A DNA stretch of 64,000 bases from contig CM066317.1 of assembly GCA_033807775.1 (NCBI GenBank), positions 36,087,870 to 36,151,869 on the forward strand, given 5' to 3'. Of this stretch, positions 33,436 to 44,808 are shown piece after piece. Made by a program: the position numbers and the translations under genes. The notes beneath the pieces are model-generated. The model searched no databases. It was not told the origin of the DNA and was given only the letters and a program-made list of their open reading frames with translations. The stretch's first letter is position 1, and every line of letters starts with the position of its first letter. Source of the stretch: Saussurea involucrata (lineage: Eukaryota; Streptophyta; Magnoliopsida; Asterales; Asteraceae).

Positions 33436-33575
33436 GACGCGATGCGGACGTGTGCAAGCACCATGCGGACGTCTACGAGCACCCGACCAACTTTATGCTG
33501 CTTCCGCGGAAGCACATGCGGACTTCCACACTTTGCGGACATCCACGAGCACCATGCGGACGTCCACGACCCTGG
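33436..33575. repeat. GCGGACGT repeats in gypsy 2 LTR (second set at 39937..40070)
   Basis: Five GCGGAC words, several as GCGGACGTCCACGAGCACCA, are spread over about 130 bp. Each contains CpG and a GGACGTCC palindrome or a variant. They lie near the upstream end of the LTR on the element strand, so probably in U3. Confidence 0.75.
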
Positions 33576-33773
33576 TTTCCCGATTTATTTCCCGATCACT
33601 GTTTTGGTCATAATTTCTTCGTTTTAGCTCCGTTTTCGCTCCGGAAAGGCCCGTTGGATTCGTATTTGAATTCTCCATCCAACAAGACCATAAAATCTAA
33701 GATTAAAACCAAAATCCTATTTTCTTATATTTATCTTAACAGGTCGATTCTTTCCAGAAATTGGGGTGTTACA

Positions 33774-33790
33774 ATCCTCCCAACCTTAAA
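33774..33790 (-). other. Polypurine tract of gypsy 2
   Basis: On the minus strand this is AAGGTTGGGAGGAT, directly before the 3' LTR. Upstream of it the minus strand reads like a GACGAAATCTC pol tail, a hint that the element descends from a coding chromovirus. Confidence 0.75.
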
Positions 33791-36700
33791 AGAGATTTCG
33801 TCTTCGAAATCTAGTCCCCATATACTCAAGTGAACGCTTAACTCACTAGAGTAGCTTCCAATCAACAGACTTTAGTTGTCTCCCAACCTTAAGTGATTCA
33901 TACTTTCCCAATGACAGATTCGAACTCCCTAATCACTCTACATCCACATGTTCTTAAATTTTCTCTTCAAACTAGCCCAAAGTTTAATCACCACTGAAAG
34001 TCAACCAAAATCTCCGAATCCCAAATATTCCCGCTACTGGACTAGCATTTACTCCTAACGAATTCCATTAATGCTGACACCGACGGTCATTACTGACCCA
34101 TCAATTACACAACTCCAAAGATACGTCCAATTACCAATTATTCAACCGACAGATTCTCTTACCACACAAGGAAAGTCATTTCACTAAATCCACTTATCAC
34201 AATTGAACATATTAAGATTACTACAACCATTACCATCATTCCTTTAAAGTCGGACTACAATCCTCCGATTACACTAACGGTGCTTGGCCTCAAGCCCAAA
34301 AGTTGACACCTAGTTATACCACCAAACTTTGAATCACAACGGACTCAACGCCCGAGTTTCACTCGTCGTGCATTCTTACAAAACCAAGGTTATCAATATG
34401 GTGTCCACAAGGTCCTACACGTCCCTTTATGTGAAAATTGGCCAAGACCCAAAACAGGGTTGCCAACAAGACGGTTACCACCAACACTAATGGAAAATGC
34501 CACGAGTCTAACCTTCCAGTTACAAAATAGGTCGACTCTACAAACTGCACTACTTGGCCTACAGTACTAACACGCGTTAAAATATCCAGCCTTCCACTGA
34601 CGAAGTTCTACTCACGCTTACTTTTAACCGGGGTTACTTGACCTTTCCAGGGTCCTAATGAGTTCAAGGTTCTCAAGTGTATTATTTAACAAATATGTCA
34701 ATCGAAAACTTTTTATAGAAATTTTTCAACACAAAGATTTTCATATCAAGTTAACCGTACGCATAAAAACTACTACTATCAGTTAGGTAGTTGCGTATAA
34801 ATGGACACACTCGTCCCACATATGACAATCATCTTGAAAACCATTTCGTCGAAATTTGTATCGTTAGTAAAGCGCAAAATCACAACAAACAACTTATCTA
34901 AAAGAAACCGATACGGTCCTAGCATGGATTGATCTATGTCATGCACGTAAGGTAATTTCCCACTTTAAATAAGGTGCAACCAAAATGGTTTGTACGTACT
35001 TCAAAAGGAGTTTAAACGACAACCGACTCCAAATTCCTTTTTAACCATGAAATGACAGTGAATCAAGATCCCCCAATAAAATTCGCACACGTCAGTTTAT
35101 TTCGCAAAACGGGTGAAATGATTCATAAATATACTTTAGTTAAAACATAAAATGACTGGTGCCAGTTCCAAGTTTAGGGACAAAATTTGATACGTTTCCA
35201 TCATTCGAAGATACCGACTAAAACGTCAAGAAGGAATCACAAATTGGAGTATGCACGCAAACTTGTACACTCTCTTAGTAGTTTTCTTGAAACGAAATTA
35301 CATGCATCAAATCATTCATAAAAAAATTTCAAAGGATGAAATTCTTTGAATCAATATTCAAAATTTTCTCATCTAGTCATATAATGACATAAGAGTAAAA
35401 CATTTTTGACCATACCCACACATTAATGTGTTTCCCCAAAACTTAGGAGAAAATAAACGTTTGTAATTGGTTGACACCTAAAAGGGTTTAAATCGACTTC
35501 GAATGTCGAAACATACAAACGATGCGTATTAATGTTCCAAGATTTAAGCAATCCCACGCACTCTAGGTTAGGACAAATATTTTTTTTTCCAAAATCCCCA
35601 TCACGGAGCATTTACACCAAAATTTCACACTCGCAATATAAAACGTTGAAATAAAAATGTTTCAAATTTACTCGTTAGGATACTCAAAATACCAATTTTC
35701 TCCAAAACCAAAAAGGTTTACAATTTCCCAAAATGCTCATTAAACCAATGTTGACCGAAGTTCAATGACTCACACATTCGTGTTTTCAAAATGTACCGTA
35801 TCGTAAACCGTGCACAAACCCCACAATCTTAAAACGTATCTTTGACCAAATGACTCTCACTCGTGCAATGAATTAATAAAACATTTTCATTCACGATACA
35901 TTTATCAAAGCTTTCGAGGGTTAGTGACTACCAAATTATGCACACCCTTAGATCAATACCATGCGTTTGCAAGAAAGGACAATAAAATAGTCAACTAGTC
36001 GGAAGCACATAAAGCAAATCGTTTAGAAATACAATCTGCATATTCTCTCATACGTTACTCATGCCACGTATAAATCAATTCGTACAATTAAATAAATTGA
36101 AACAAAACGTGCTAACACAAATCTTTGAAAGAGAAATCACGCGACACCCAAAGTTCCAAAACTTTCCATTTGGTTGCCTTAAGGCTTAAATAGCACTTCT
36201 CAACAAAACCTGAATGAGTCAAAATGCCCAATATAATCCCAAAATCAACACACGCAACAACTAAAGTATGCACCTTACAAAATTGCACCCACACGACCCA
36301 ACACGTCGTAAAACGAAACTTCGTAAAACTTCATGGGCTTAATTGCCTTGACATAACCAAATGGTGCCAAACCTTTCGCTTCCAACAATCAAATTGCATA
36401 ACGTAAAACTATGGCTAAATTGCCAAAACTTCCAAAATTCCCCTTTTGTTGTAATGCGATCTAAACAATGCTTTTCGACAAAACTCTCATTAAATAAATT
36501 TTCCAATAAAACTCAACATAGACATAATGGAAGATAACTTTCCGTCCAAACCTTAAAATATGTGGAGGAGATCTAATGTTAAAGTCATAAGTCGTAGTTA
36601 CTTGTCCAACATCTTAAACAACATCAATAATATGGATAACACCGTATTTGAATGTAACGTTGGACAATCAACGAAATAAAACAAGTTCCCACGAAGTTTG

Positions 36701-37421
36701 CAGCTCTCACAATAAAACAATTTTCATGCGTGTTCAAAACCATGATTTAAAATCTTGTGTGTGTGTTAACCATTTTCTGAGATTTTGCAACCCAATCCAC
36801 AGGATGATTCGAAACACAAGAAATAACTGATACAATTTATCTCAAAATAAATTTCGTGCATGAATTTAGTCGGCACTCAACGTCTCAAACCATACTCCTC
36901 CGAATCCCTTCGGTCACACTACCTTCATCTGAATATTAAAACCTCTTAAGGCAAAGTTGGGAATTACATCGATTAACCTTACGATTCCTCTTTGACTCAA
37001 AGTCGTTTCAATAAGTCCATGGTCCTATTCCAACCATCAATTTTGACCCAAAACGGTCCACTTTAGGCAATTATCATACTTGTTGTCACCCCAAGTGACT
37101 AATACTAAAATCGTCAATCTTTTCCAATGACTATTCGCTTAGAAACCTCTTTACTACCCCCAACGGTCATCACATTAAAGTAGTTCAAGTATGCACATGT
37201 ACTAGTAGATTCACCATGACACTGGCCAGGTGTCATCATGAACGTACCGTACATGATTATCCTTGCTACTCTTGACGCGATTCTCGTTTCTAACGACACC
37301 ATCGGCCTCAAAACATCCTATCTTAATGTGCTCAACGGTGAAATTTCGCTCTCATTTTCCTAAAAGAAAGCTAGCTTGAGTCTAGGTATCCAAAATCAAC
37401 ACCTAGTTCTCTCAAACTTAT
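33791..37421 (-). other. Interior of gypsy 2, no gag-pol
   Basis: About 3.6 kb with no reading frame above 65 codons on either strand. I see no zinc knuckle, RT or integrase motif. Apart from the leader box near the primer site it shows no feature I can support. Confidence 0.7.
37195..37270 (-). promoter_or_regulatory. Conserved leader box of gypsy 2, candidate RNA dimerisation/packaging signal
   Basis: ACACTGGCCAGGTG at 37219..37232 lies about 205 bp from the LTR edge, as in gypsy 1 (12251..12264). Both are followed by a GTACCGTACATGA / TTACCTTACATGA word and preceded by CATGTAC. The rest of the two interiors is not obviously alike, so this block seems selectively kept. The function is an inference. 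Confidence 0.5.
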
Positions 37422-37433
37422 GCTCTGATACCA
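37422..37433 (-). other. Primer binding site of gypsy 2, tRNA-Met type
   Basis: TGGTATCAGAGC on the minus strand, three bases from the LTR edge. Confidence 0.92.
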
Positions 37434-37436
37434 ACT

Positions 37437-40258
37437 TGTAACACCCTCAAAATTGGAACGAGCAACTAACTTTAATTTCAATAAAATAACCAAAAGTAGA
37501 TAAAATCATTTCTACAAATCAGTCCTGGAAATACCTTGGAATTTAAACATCAAAATTTCCACAACTAATAACTTAAGACGGGCGTTACTTAACACCACAC
37601 AAGTTGCTAGTCCCAAATATATGCAGAAGACTTCACTAATCAAAATCACCTCTCGTGCATCCTACTAGCACTCGTCACTTCACAGTGTAGCTAAAGCTAC
37701 TCCCAACCTGAGCCTGTTGCACATGCCGACAAATAAAAAGGGTTAGGCTAACGCCTAATGAGTTCAAGAGTTTTATCATGACCATTTAAATTCATAAATT
37801 GAGAGGGTGTAGTTTTACTCATGATTTCAAAAGAGTTTACTTTAAATGCAAATCACCTATTTTTCCAACTCACACAATTCTCATGCAGAAATTTTTAATA
37901 TAACATGATTTCCAAAATAGACTCAATTCCCAAAACCAACGTGAAAGGTGCGATAGCATTTGATTCCTAAAACGATTTAATTCATAAATAGTTCGCCATT
38001 ATTCCAAAACATCCCAAAACATGGATGAAACATAACCCATAACTCATATAACGTGGAAAATGCAATTCTCATAAATATGATATGTCACCGAATGTATAGA
38101 TAAACACAAATACCCAAAACAACACCTTTCGGTGACGGGGGAGACCCGTATACATTGCACGTGACGGATCACGAAAGTGGGTCACCTACTATGCAATAAA
38201 ACACCCATGTGGATTACTCTCGTAAACTGAGCTCAATCACTCCAGGTGTATTGCCCGCGAGACTAGGGAGCCCCCGACTTCAACCACCCCAGGTCTATAC
38301 ATTGGGTCACTCCAAATCCACAACAGCACATTAGGGATTACACCTTACTGCCCATAAGACGACGCCCGACCATCTAGGTCCACGTCTTACTTATCATGGA
38401 ACCCGATGCCTATCCCGTGCCAAGCACATATGGAATTACACCTTATTGCCCATGAGACAACGCCCGACCTTATAGGTCCACACCTTACTTATCATGGAAC
38501 CCGATGCCTTTTCCGTGCTACCAAAGAAACTAACGTCTCGTAAACTGAGCTCAATCAATCCCGATCTCTTGCCCGCGAGACTAATGGAAACTCAAATGCC
38601 TATGGATCCATAGCTAACAAGGTCTAAAACATTACACGACCCCAAATAAATAAACAAATGCATTCAAAACATGCAATTCCCCAATAACATAAATCATGAC
38701 CCAAAACTCAACTTGAGCCATCAAAACTGGACAAATGTCCCCAAGACTTAATAAAACCCAATACCGAGCCATAAGCTCAACTGACTCAAAAGATCGTTCA
38801 TAAAAGTCATAAGATGACATTAAGCGTAGAAACACACACCTTTGCCAATAAATATTTTGAGACCATGAGAACCCGAAATAAAAACTTGGGTTGGGAAAAC
38901 CCTCTTTTCCAAAGAACTCATACCGTTACATTTTTAATCATCCCATGATGTGCTAAATACATATTTCCAAAATATCTACAAAATGCGTTGTCATAACAAA
39001 TAGACTCCATTTATCACATAAATCAATAACCCATTTTCATGTATGATTTATCTATCATATTTTTCCAAAAATTCCAAATGTTGTGTTTTACTATATTTAT
39101 CACAATCAATACCTCAAAAGGTAAAACCCACCAAATAACTCAACATTGATAATTTTCAGGTAAAACACATAATTACTTGGAAAAATAACATTTTGGCATG
39201 TACAAAGTTTTCACAAAGCAACTTGAACTCACCTTGCTAGATTTAGGCTAAATCTAGATTTTCCCCCAAACGTAAGCTCCTTTGATGAACATGGATCCTC
39301 AATCCAAATCTTCCAAAAACCTAGATCCATAATTTCCAACCATGAATGTTGATTTTAAACCACTTTAAAACCATTCCCCAAACATCTTATATAAAAATCT
39401 CCATTTTGACCAAAACCCAAAATTAACCTAACTTCCCCAAAATCATCCAAACCAAGATTTGATTAGCATACAAACTAGGAAGCCAACAATGGAGCATTTA
39501 TAACTCATATGAAAGTATAGAAGCTGGGAGGATGAACTCACCACTTAGGTTTTTATGAAAACCTAGAAAACCCCAAAAATCTCTAATGTTGTGGATGAAA
39601 CTTGATCTTGCATCAATAAATGAAATCACTAGCATAAAGTGGATAAGGAACACATTAATCTTCAATAAAAAGCCCTAAAATCAGTTAGGGTTTGTGAGGG
39701 AAAGAGGAAATGATTTGGGAGAGAAGAGATGGAGTTTGGGAGTGAGAAATCGGAAGCTTACCACCACCAAATGCTCTTGAATCTTCCAATAAACTTCCAA
39801 ACTCTTTCTAGATCCTTGAAGAGCTCTCAAAAACGGAACCATAGAAATTTGAATCACCAAAATCGGAGTTGAAATGAGAGAGATATGAAGAAATGAATTT
39901 TAAGGGGTGAAATTCGTGTTTTATGCTCATCAGACGCGATGCGGACGTCCGCGAGCACCATGCGGACGTCCACGAGCACCCGACCAACTTTCTGCTGCTT
40001 CTGTGGAAGCACACGCAGACTTCCACACTTAGTGGATGTCCACGAGCACCATGCGGACGTCCACGACCCTGGTTTCCCGATCACTGTTTTGGTCATAACT
40101 TATTCGTTTTAGCTCCGTTTTCGCTCCGGAAAGGCCCGTTGGATTCATATTTGAATTCTCCATCCAACAAGACCATAAAATCTAAGATTCAAACCAAAAT
40201 CCTATTTTCTTATACTTATCTTAAAAGGTCGATTCCTTCCAGAAATTGGGGTGTTACA
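37437..40258 (-). repeat. 5' LTR of gypsy 2
   Basis: The LTR next to the primer site, so the promoter-bearing copy on the minus strand. Relative to the other LTR it has an extra short segment near 38521..38580 that repeats a CTCGTAAACTGAGCTC word. Confidence 0.93.
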
Positions 40259-40263
40259 CTAAT

Positions 40264-42010
40264 GCTCCAACAGTCTTTATGGATCTTATGAACCGGACTT
40301 TCATAGATTATTTGGATGACTTCGTTATCGTTTTTATTGACGATATTCTCATATATTCGAAGTCGAAAGAAGATCACGGAACTCACTTGTGTATTGCTTT
40401 AGAAACTCTCCGAAACAAGAAGTTGTACGCAAAGTTTTCTAAATGTGAATTCTGTTTGGAGCAGGTGGCATTTTTGGGCCACATTATCTCCGGTGAAGGC
40501 ATTAAAGTCGATCCTACCAAGGTTGAGGCCATCACTAATTGGCCGAAACAAACAAATGTTTCAGAAGTCCGAAGTTTCTTGGGTTTGGCAGGTTACTATC
40601 GACAGTTTGTCGAAAACTTTTCTAGAATCGCCCTCCCCATGACTAAACTTCTTCGAAAAGAAGTTAAATTTGTTTGGGGTGAAGAACAAGAAAAGAGTTT
40701 TGAAGAACTGAGAAAGAGGCTGATCATAGCACCAGTTCTTACATTGCCATCTGGGTCAGAAGGATTCCAAATTTATAGTGATGCTTCTCAAAGTGGTCTT
40801 GGTTGTGTTCTGATGCAATATGGAAAAGTGATTGCATACGCCTCATGCCAGCTCAAACCCTATGAGGTCAACTACCATACTCATGATCTTGAGTTGGCAG
40901 CAGTCATTTTTGCACTCAAAATATTGCGTCACTGTCTGTACGGAGAGACTTGTGATATTTTTACTGATCACAAAAGCTTGAAGTACATCTTTACGCAGAA
41001 AGAGTTGAATATGCGACAACGACGATGGCTCGAACTTCTTAAGGACTACGATGCCTTAATTCAATATCATCCTGGCAAAGAAAATGTAGTAGCCGATGCT
41101 CTTAGCCGAAAAAGCATGGGTAATGTATCGTCTTTAATAGTTCAACCCCAGATTACTTCAGATCTGGAACGTATGGGTATCGCTTTGTGTTATCGTGGTG
41201 GAGAAGAAGTTTTGGCTAATCTCACGGTTAAACCAACTCTTATTTCTCGAATCAAAGAGGCTCAACAGCAGGATGGCGAACTTTGGGCTATCTTACAAAA
41301 GGCTCAAGATGATTCTTAGTCAGATTTTCGAGTTGACGATAAAGGTACTATTTGGTTCCATAATCGACTTTGTGTACCCGATAATTCTGAACTCAAGGAA
41401 GCAGTTTTAAGTGAAGCTCATAATTCACTTTTCTCAATTCATCCTGGATCTACTAAAATGCATCGAGATTTGAAACAATATTTTTGGTGGAACGGGATGA
41501 AACGGGATATAGCTGAATACGTGGCAAAGTGTCTTACTTTCCAAAAGGTGAAGATTGAACATCAACGAGCTAGCGGGTTGTTACAACCATTGGAGATTTC
41601 GGTTTGGAAATGGGAGCATATTTCTATGGATTTTGTGACAGGATTGCCGAAAACTCAGAGACGACATGATACTATATGGGTAATAGTTTACCGTTTGACA
41701 AAGTCGGCTTATTTCCTACCTATTCAAGAGACATACCCGGTTAGTAAATTGTCCGATATTTTCCAACGGGAGATTGTGAGATTGCACGACACACCAGTTT
41801 CTATCACATTTTATACGGTCAAAAATGTAGAACACCAACCTGTTGGAATGAAGTTGGCGAACGAGCTATCAAAGGACCCGAACTTGTCCAAATTACTACT
41901 GAACAAGTCGAGATCGTGAGACAGAAAATGAAACTACCCTCTATCTTATGCAGACCACGCGGGGAATTATCCGCTGCTTCTCAGTCAAAGCCACAAATGT
42001 TGATCGAATG
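40264..42010 (+). pseudogene. Gypsy 3 pol, part 2: end of reverse transcriptase, RNase H, partial integrase
   Basis: The reading resumes at APTVFMDLMNRTF, directly continuing the left part. Visible are the RT catalytic FIDDILIYS box, then FLGHIISGEGI, RNase H (FQIYSDASQSGLGCVL, TDHKSLKYIF, NVVADALSRKS), a stop at about 41317, and integrase from the zinc-binding region (HRDLKQYFWWNGMKRDIAEYV) through MDFVTGLPKTQ. Most of the integrase core after that is deleted; frameshifted remnants of the C-terminal part end near 42010, next to the right TIR of E2. No chromodomain or LTR. Confidence 0.88.
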
Positions 42011-42061
42011 AATGACCAATATTACTTCTCTATTTCTCATATTTAGCACTTCTCAAATGAA

Positions 42062-42063
42062 CA

Positions 42064-42099
<36 letters not shown>

Positions 42100-42139
42100 G
42101 AAAGAGTCTCTCTCTCTCTCTATATATATATATAGAGAG

Positions 42140-42200
<61 letters not shown>
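42062..42200. repeat. Alternating CT/GA and TA microsatellite
   Basis: Runs of CT, TA, CT, TA and GA follow each other between E2 and E3. The six-frame proteins of Ser-Leu or Tyr-Ile repeats here are artefacts. The tract is the shared border of two TIR elements. Confidence 0.9.
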
Positions 42201-42201
<1 letters not shown>

Positions 42202-42464
42202 CCTTCTTTTGCCAACGAAAAAAGGGTGTCAACCATTTTAACTTTTTTTGACCAATGAGAGTGTACCATTTTTTTTTGGTTGAAGGTTGTATTTCACGAT
42301 CATCTAAGGGTAGGAATGGTATTTTCAATTCAAAAGTGGATTAGGATGATTCTTTTCATATAATATTATCTTGTTTCTTTAATTAATTTAATGATAATTA
42401 TGGTATTAAAAATAAATTCAATTATATTTTATGTAAATTTGATTTTATTGTATATTCTTCAAGA

Positions 42465-42752
42465 ATGTTGTTAATGGATAACGAACAAGGCTTTCCCATC
42501 GATCAGAGTGTGGTACACCAAAGAATGAATGATACTGAAGATGTTGTAGATTACCAAGGGCTTGAAGATTTAACAGTCCGGGACGAGAAGTATACGTCAG
42601 AGCACGAATTGGATGACAACGATACTGATGAAGATGAGTTAGCAGATCAGGATGATTTATCCAATTTTCCATCTTCTAGTGCTTTTGTGGATTGTTTGAA
42701 TAGTGGTGTCATGAATGGTAAATTTTGGTATCACGTTCGTTATGTTGTATGA
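42465..42752 (+). CDS. Hypothetical acidic protein fragment, 95 residues, inside E3
   Basis: The frame starts MLLMDNEQGFPIDQ, has a strongly acidic middle (DDNDTDEDELADQDD) and ends WYHVRYVV. Codon use and composition look less random than in the surrounding AT-rich DNA, so it may be a captured exon. I do not recognise a family and cannot exclude a chance frame. Another start at 42474 is possible. Confidence 0.25.
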   Translation: MLLMDNEQGFPIDQSVVHQRMNDTEDVVDYQGLEDLTVRDEKYTSEHELDDNDTDEDELADQDDLSNFPSSSAFVDCLNSGVMNGKFWYHVRYVV

Positions 42753-42837
42753 TACATCTGTATGTCTTTGAGTTTATGTTAATGGATGTCTGTGTTTTAG
42801 GGTTCCATGGTTTTAGTGAGTTTGTAAGTTTATTATT

Positions 42838-42962
42838 CATATATGCACAATCATACATAGCAAAAAGTGCATACATGCACAATCAATACTAGAAAGTGCA
42901 TACATGTACAATCCTACATACCAGAAAGTGCATACATGCACAATCCTAAATACCAGAAAAAT
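42838..42962. repeat. About 37-bp tandem repeat, 3 to 4 copies, in E3
   Basis: Units contain AGTGCATACATGCACAAT and CATACCAGAA with small changes. GTGCATACATGCAC is a near palindrome. Confidence 0.75.
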
Positions 42963-43286
42963 ATTATATCAAAGTTGTAAATTAATCAATGATAAACCGT
43001 TAAAAAAATTACCTTAATGACTTAATTTTTTTCGGGTATGTAAGATTGATTTGAGATTGAGCGAGAATTACGTTTATTTCCTTATCAATTCCAAACACAT
43101 TTTTACCTTAATGACATATTTGCCCTTCTTCATATAGGTCAAATTAATGGTTTATCATTTATTAAAAATTAAAATAAATGAATTAATCTAGTCCATTAAT
43201 TCTTAAGATGAGTGGTCTAGATTGGTTAACATGGTTAACACCTTTTTTTGGTTAGCAAAAGAAAGAGACCCTATATTTCTATATAA

Positions 43287-43535
43287 GGTTAGGTTCAGGG
43301 GAAAACCTCAAAAAAATGGAAAGCTGAGGAACATCCTGGTAGCTCTTCATCTGGACGATATGCACTTGTGCATACAAGTAATTTGTAACATGCACATGTG
43401 CATAAATCCACACGTGCATAAAAACAAAAAAACAACCTAATTTACTTGTATGCACAAGTGCATACCGTCCAGATGAAGGGCTATCAAAGTGTTCCTTGGT
43501 TTTCCGTTTTTTGAGGTTTTTCCCCTGAACATTCC
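43287..43535. mobile_element. (TA)n-inserted foldback MITE E4, about 250 bp
   Basis: The two halves are inverted copies over about 95 bp: GTTCAGGGGAAAACCTCAAAA ... CTTCATCTGGACGATATGCA on the left and its counterpart at 43445..43535 on the right, with about 85 to 90 percent match by eye. The centre has TATGCACTTGTGCATA and CATGCACATGTGCATA palindromes. It sits between E3 and a CT/TA tract. Confidence 0.85.
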
Positions 43536-43540
43536 TTTCT

Positions 43541-43548
43541 CTCTCACA

Positions 43549-43583
<35 letters not shown>
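43541..43583. repeat. CT then TA microsatellite between E4 and E5
   Basis: A CT tract passing into TATATA forms the only DNA between the two TIR elements. Confidence 0.9.
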
Positions 43584-44516
43584 GGGTTGGGTTTCGGTGA
43601 GAAGGGAATTTATGGTGAGAAGCGTAAGAAGGGCTCTGGACCTGGATTAGGGGTGTAAATGAGACGAGACAACTCGTGAGCTACTCGAGATCAACTCGGT
43701 CAAAACTCGATCAACACTTGACTCGAATAGGCTTGACTCGAACTCGAGCTCGACTCGATATACTAACGAGTCGAGTCGAGCCATCTTATACTCGACTCGA
43801 TAAGCTCGTGAGACACTTGAATATATTTTATATATAATTAAATTTATATTATAATTTATAATAGATTGTAATTAAATTTATTATTTTATTATATTATATA
43901 ATTATCTAAATATAATAAAAAAACCAATTATTACAATTATATATATATTCCAAAAGATGGGGAAGTATAGAAAGAAAAATTTGTAATGACTTTGGTGAGA
44001 AATTCCCATCCCACATTGGTGGGATGCAACTCCAAACCCTTTGAAGTCTATATATATAGGTCTTTATTCTTTCATTTTATACCATTTAACTTGTTTAGTG
44101 GCTTGAACCTATGGGGCTTGAACCAAATGGCTTTTTATATATGTTGTACCCTAGGAAGCGAGTCATCTTTGGTTCTTTTAAGATTTTTGTTTACGTTTGC
44201 TTATCATTTTATTGATCCGAGCTTGATTCGAGTTCGAGTTTGAACTTGGTTTGAGCTTAGTTCGAGTTCGAAAATTGGCTTTCGAGTCGAGTTTGAGTTT
44301 GGATTTTCACTACTCGCGAGTTTTCGAGTCGAGGTCGAGCTCGAGTATTGGCTTTCGAGTTCGAGTCGACCATAATGATACTCGAGCTCGACTTGCATCA
44401 TTTACACCCCTACCCTGGATCAATCAATAGAAGATCCACACTAATGAGATGCACCAAGATGCAAAAATCCTTCTTACGTTTCTCCTTTAACTCTTTTTTT
44501 CACGCGATCCTTCATC
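43584..44516. mobile_element. (TA)n-inserted TIR element E5, split by a hAT-like MITE
   Basis: The left end (GGGTTGGGTTTCGGTGAGAAG ... GGTGAGAAGCGTAAGAAGG) pairs with the reverse complement of the right end (GATGAAGG ... GGAGAAACGTAAGAAGG). Both borders are TA tracts. Without the nested element it is about 170 bp. The TIR match is clear in the inner part and weaker at the outer tip. Confidence 0.65.
43649..44411. mobile_element. hAT-like MITE with AGGGGTGTAAAT ends, nested in E5
   Basis: The ends AGGGGTGTAAATGA and TCATTTACACCCCT are inverted copies. The flanks ACCTGGAT and ACCCTGGAT look like an imperfect 8 to 9-bp target duplication. Both arms are dense in CTCGAGTCGAG / CGAGCTCGA words, a pattern typical of a widespread plant hAT MITE. 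A non-repetitive AT-rich middle (43820..44200) separates the arms. Confidence 0.75.
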
Positions 44517-44532
44517 TATATATATATATATA

Positions 44533-44808
44533 CTACAAGTGTACTCGCACAATGTAGCGAGATACATCTCGATTTTAACGTTTCATTTTATTTTTTATTT
44601 TTATCGGATTTATAATACGATTTTGCGTGGTTTTGAGAGAACGATAATGTTTTTTATATAAATTTGTTTAATTTAATTTATTTTAGGTTTACTAATATAA
44701 TGTTTTATAAAAATAATAATTAAGTATTCTATTAGAATTCAATGATTATCCTAATTATATTTTATATTCTTTATATTTAAAATGAGATGTTTATCATTTA
44801 TTTGATTA
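44533..44808 (-). mobile_element. Degraded Helitron D 3' end
   Basis: On the minus strand the sequence CTCGC-TACATTGT-GCGAG forms a hairpin, followed about ten bases on by TGTAG next to a TA tract. This is a Helitron-like 3' end with a mutated CTRR. Only the short stretch up to Helitron C is assigned. Confidence 0.4.

Larger units (their letters stand above)
30963..33773 (-). repeat. 3' LTR of gypsy 2
   Basis: This long LTR matches 37437..40258 with scattered differences. It includes a duplicated block of about 98 bp (31862..32047) and a CGGAC-rich block (33436..33575). Confidence 0.93.
30963..40258 (-). mobile_element. Gypsy 2: non-autonomous chromovirus-type LTR element, 9.3 kb
   Basis: It inserted in the reverse transcriptase region of gypsy 3, with a perfect CTAAT duplication (30958..30962 and 40259..40263). 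The LTRs (about 2.81 and 2.82 kb) start TGTAACACCC and end GGGGTGTTACA. The tRNA-Met primer site and the polypurine tract place it on the minus strand. The interior is only about 3.66 kb and holds no gag or pol frame, so it must have relied on proteins made elsewhere. LTR copies differ by scattered substitutions and small indels, so it is older than the copia and Athila-like insertions. Confidence 0.93.
28417..42079. mobile_element. (TA)n-inserted TIR element E2 carrying a gypsy gag-pol fragment (itself split by gypsy 2)
   Basis: The left end after a TA tract reads GGTTCAAATGAGAAATACTA...AAATATACAAGTAATCG..GTCATTCAT. The reverse complement of the right end reads GTTCATTTGAGAAGTGCTA...GAAATAGAGAAGTAAT..GGTCATTCAT, and the match continues weakly to TTTGACTG, giving TIRs of about 110 bp. 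Both outer edges border TA or CT/TA tracts. Inside are a palindrome array (28610..28870), then a gag-pol fragment running almost to the right TIR. Without gypsy 2 the element would be about 4.36 kb. No transposase seen. Confidence 0.65.
42184..43271. mobile_element. (TA)n-inserted TIR element E3, about 1.09 kb, with ORF fragment
   Basis: The left end after the GA tract (CTTCTTTTGCCAACGAAAAAAGGGTGTCAACCA and onward) pairs with the reverse complement of the right end (TTTCTTTTGCTAACC, AAAAAAAGGTGTTAACCA), giving TIRs of about 60 to 80 bp. It borders microsatellite on the left and a short TA/TTTCTATA stretch on the right. The interior contains a 95-codon acidic frame and a 37-bp repeat array. 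No transposase. Confidence 0.7.

Noticed and set aside
42012..42328. Frames of Ser-Leu and Tyr-Ile repeats on both strands
   Set aside because: They are translations of CT/TA microsatellite.
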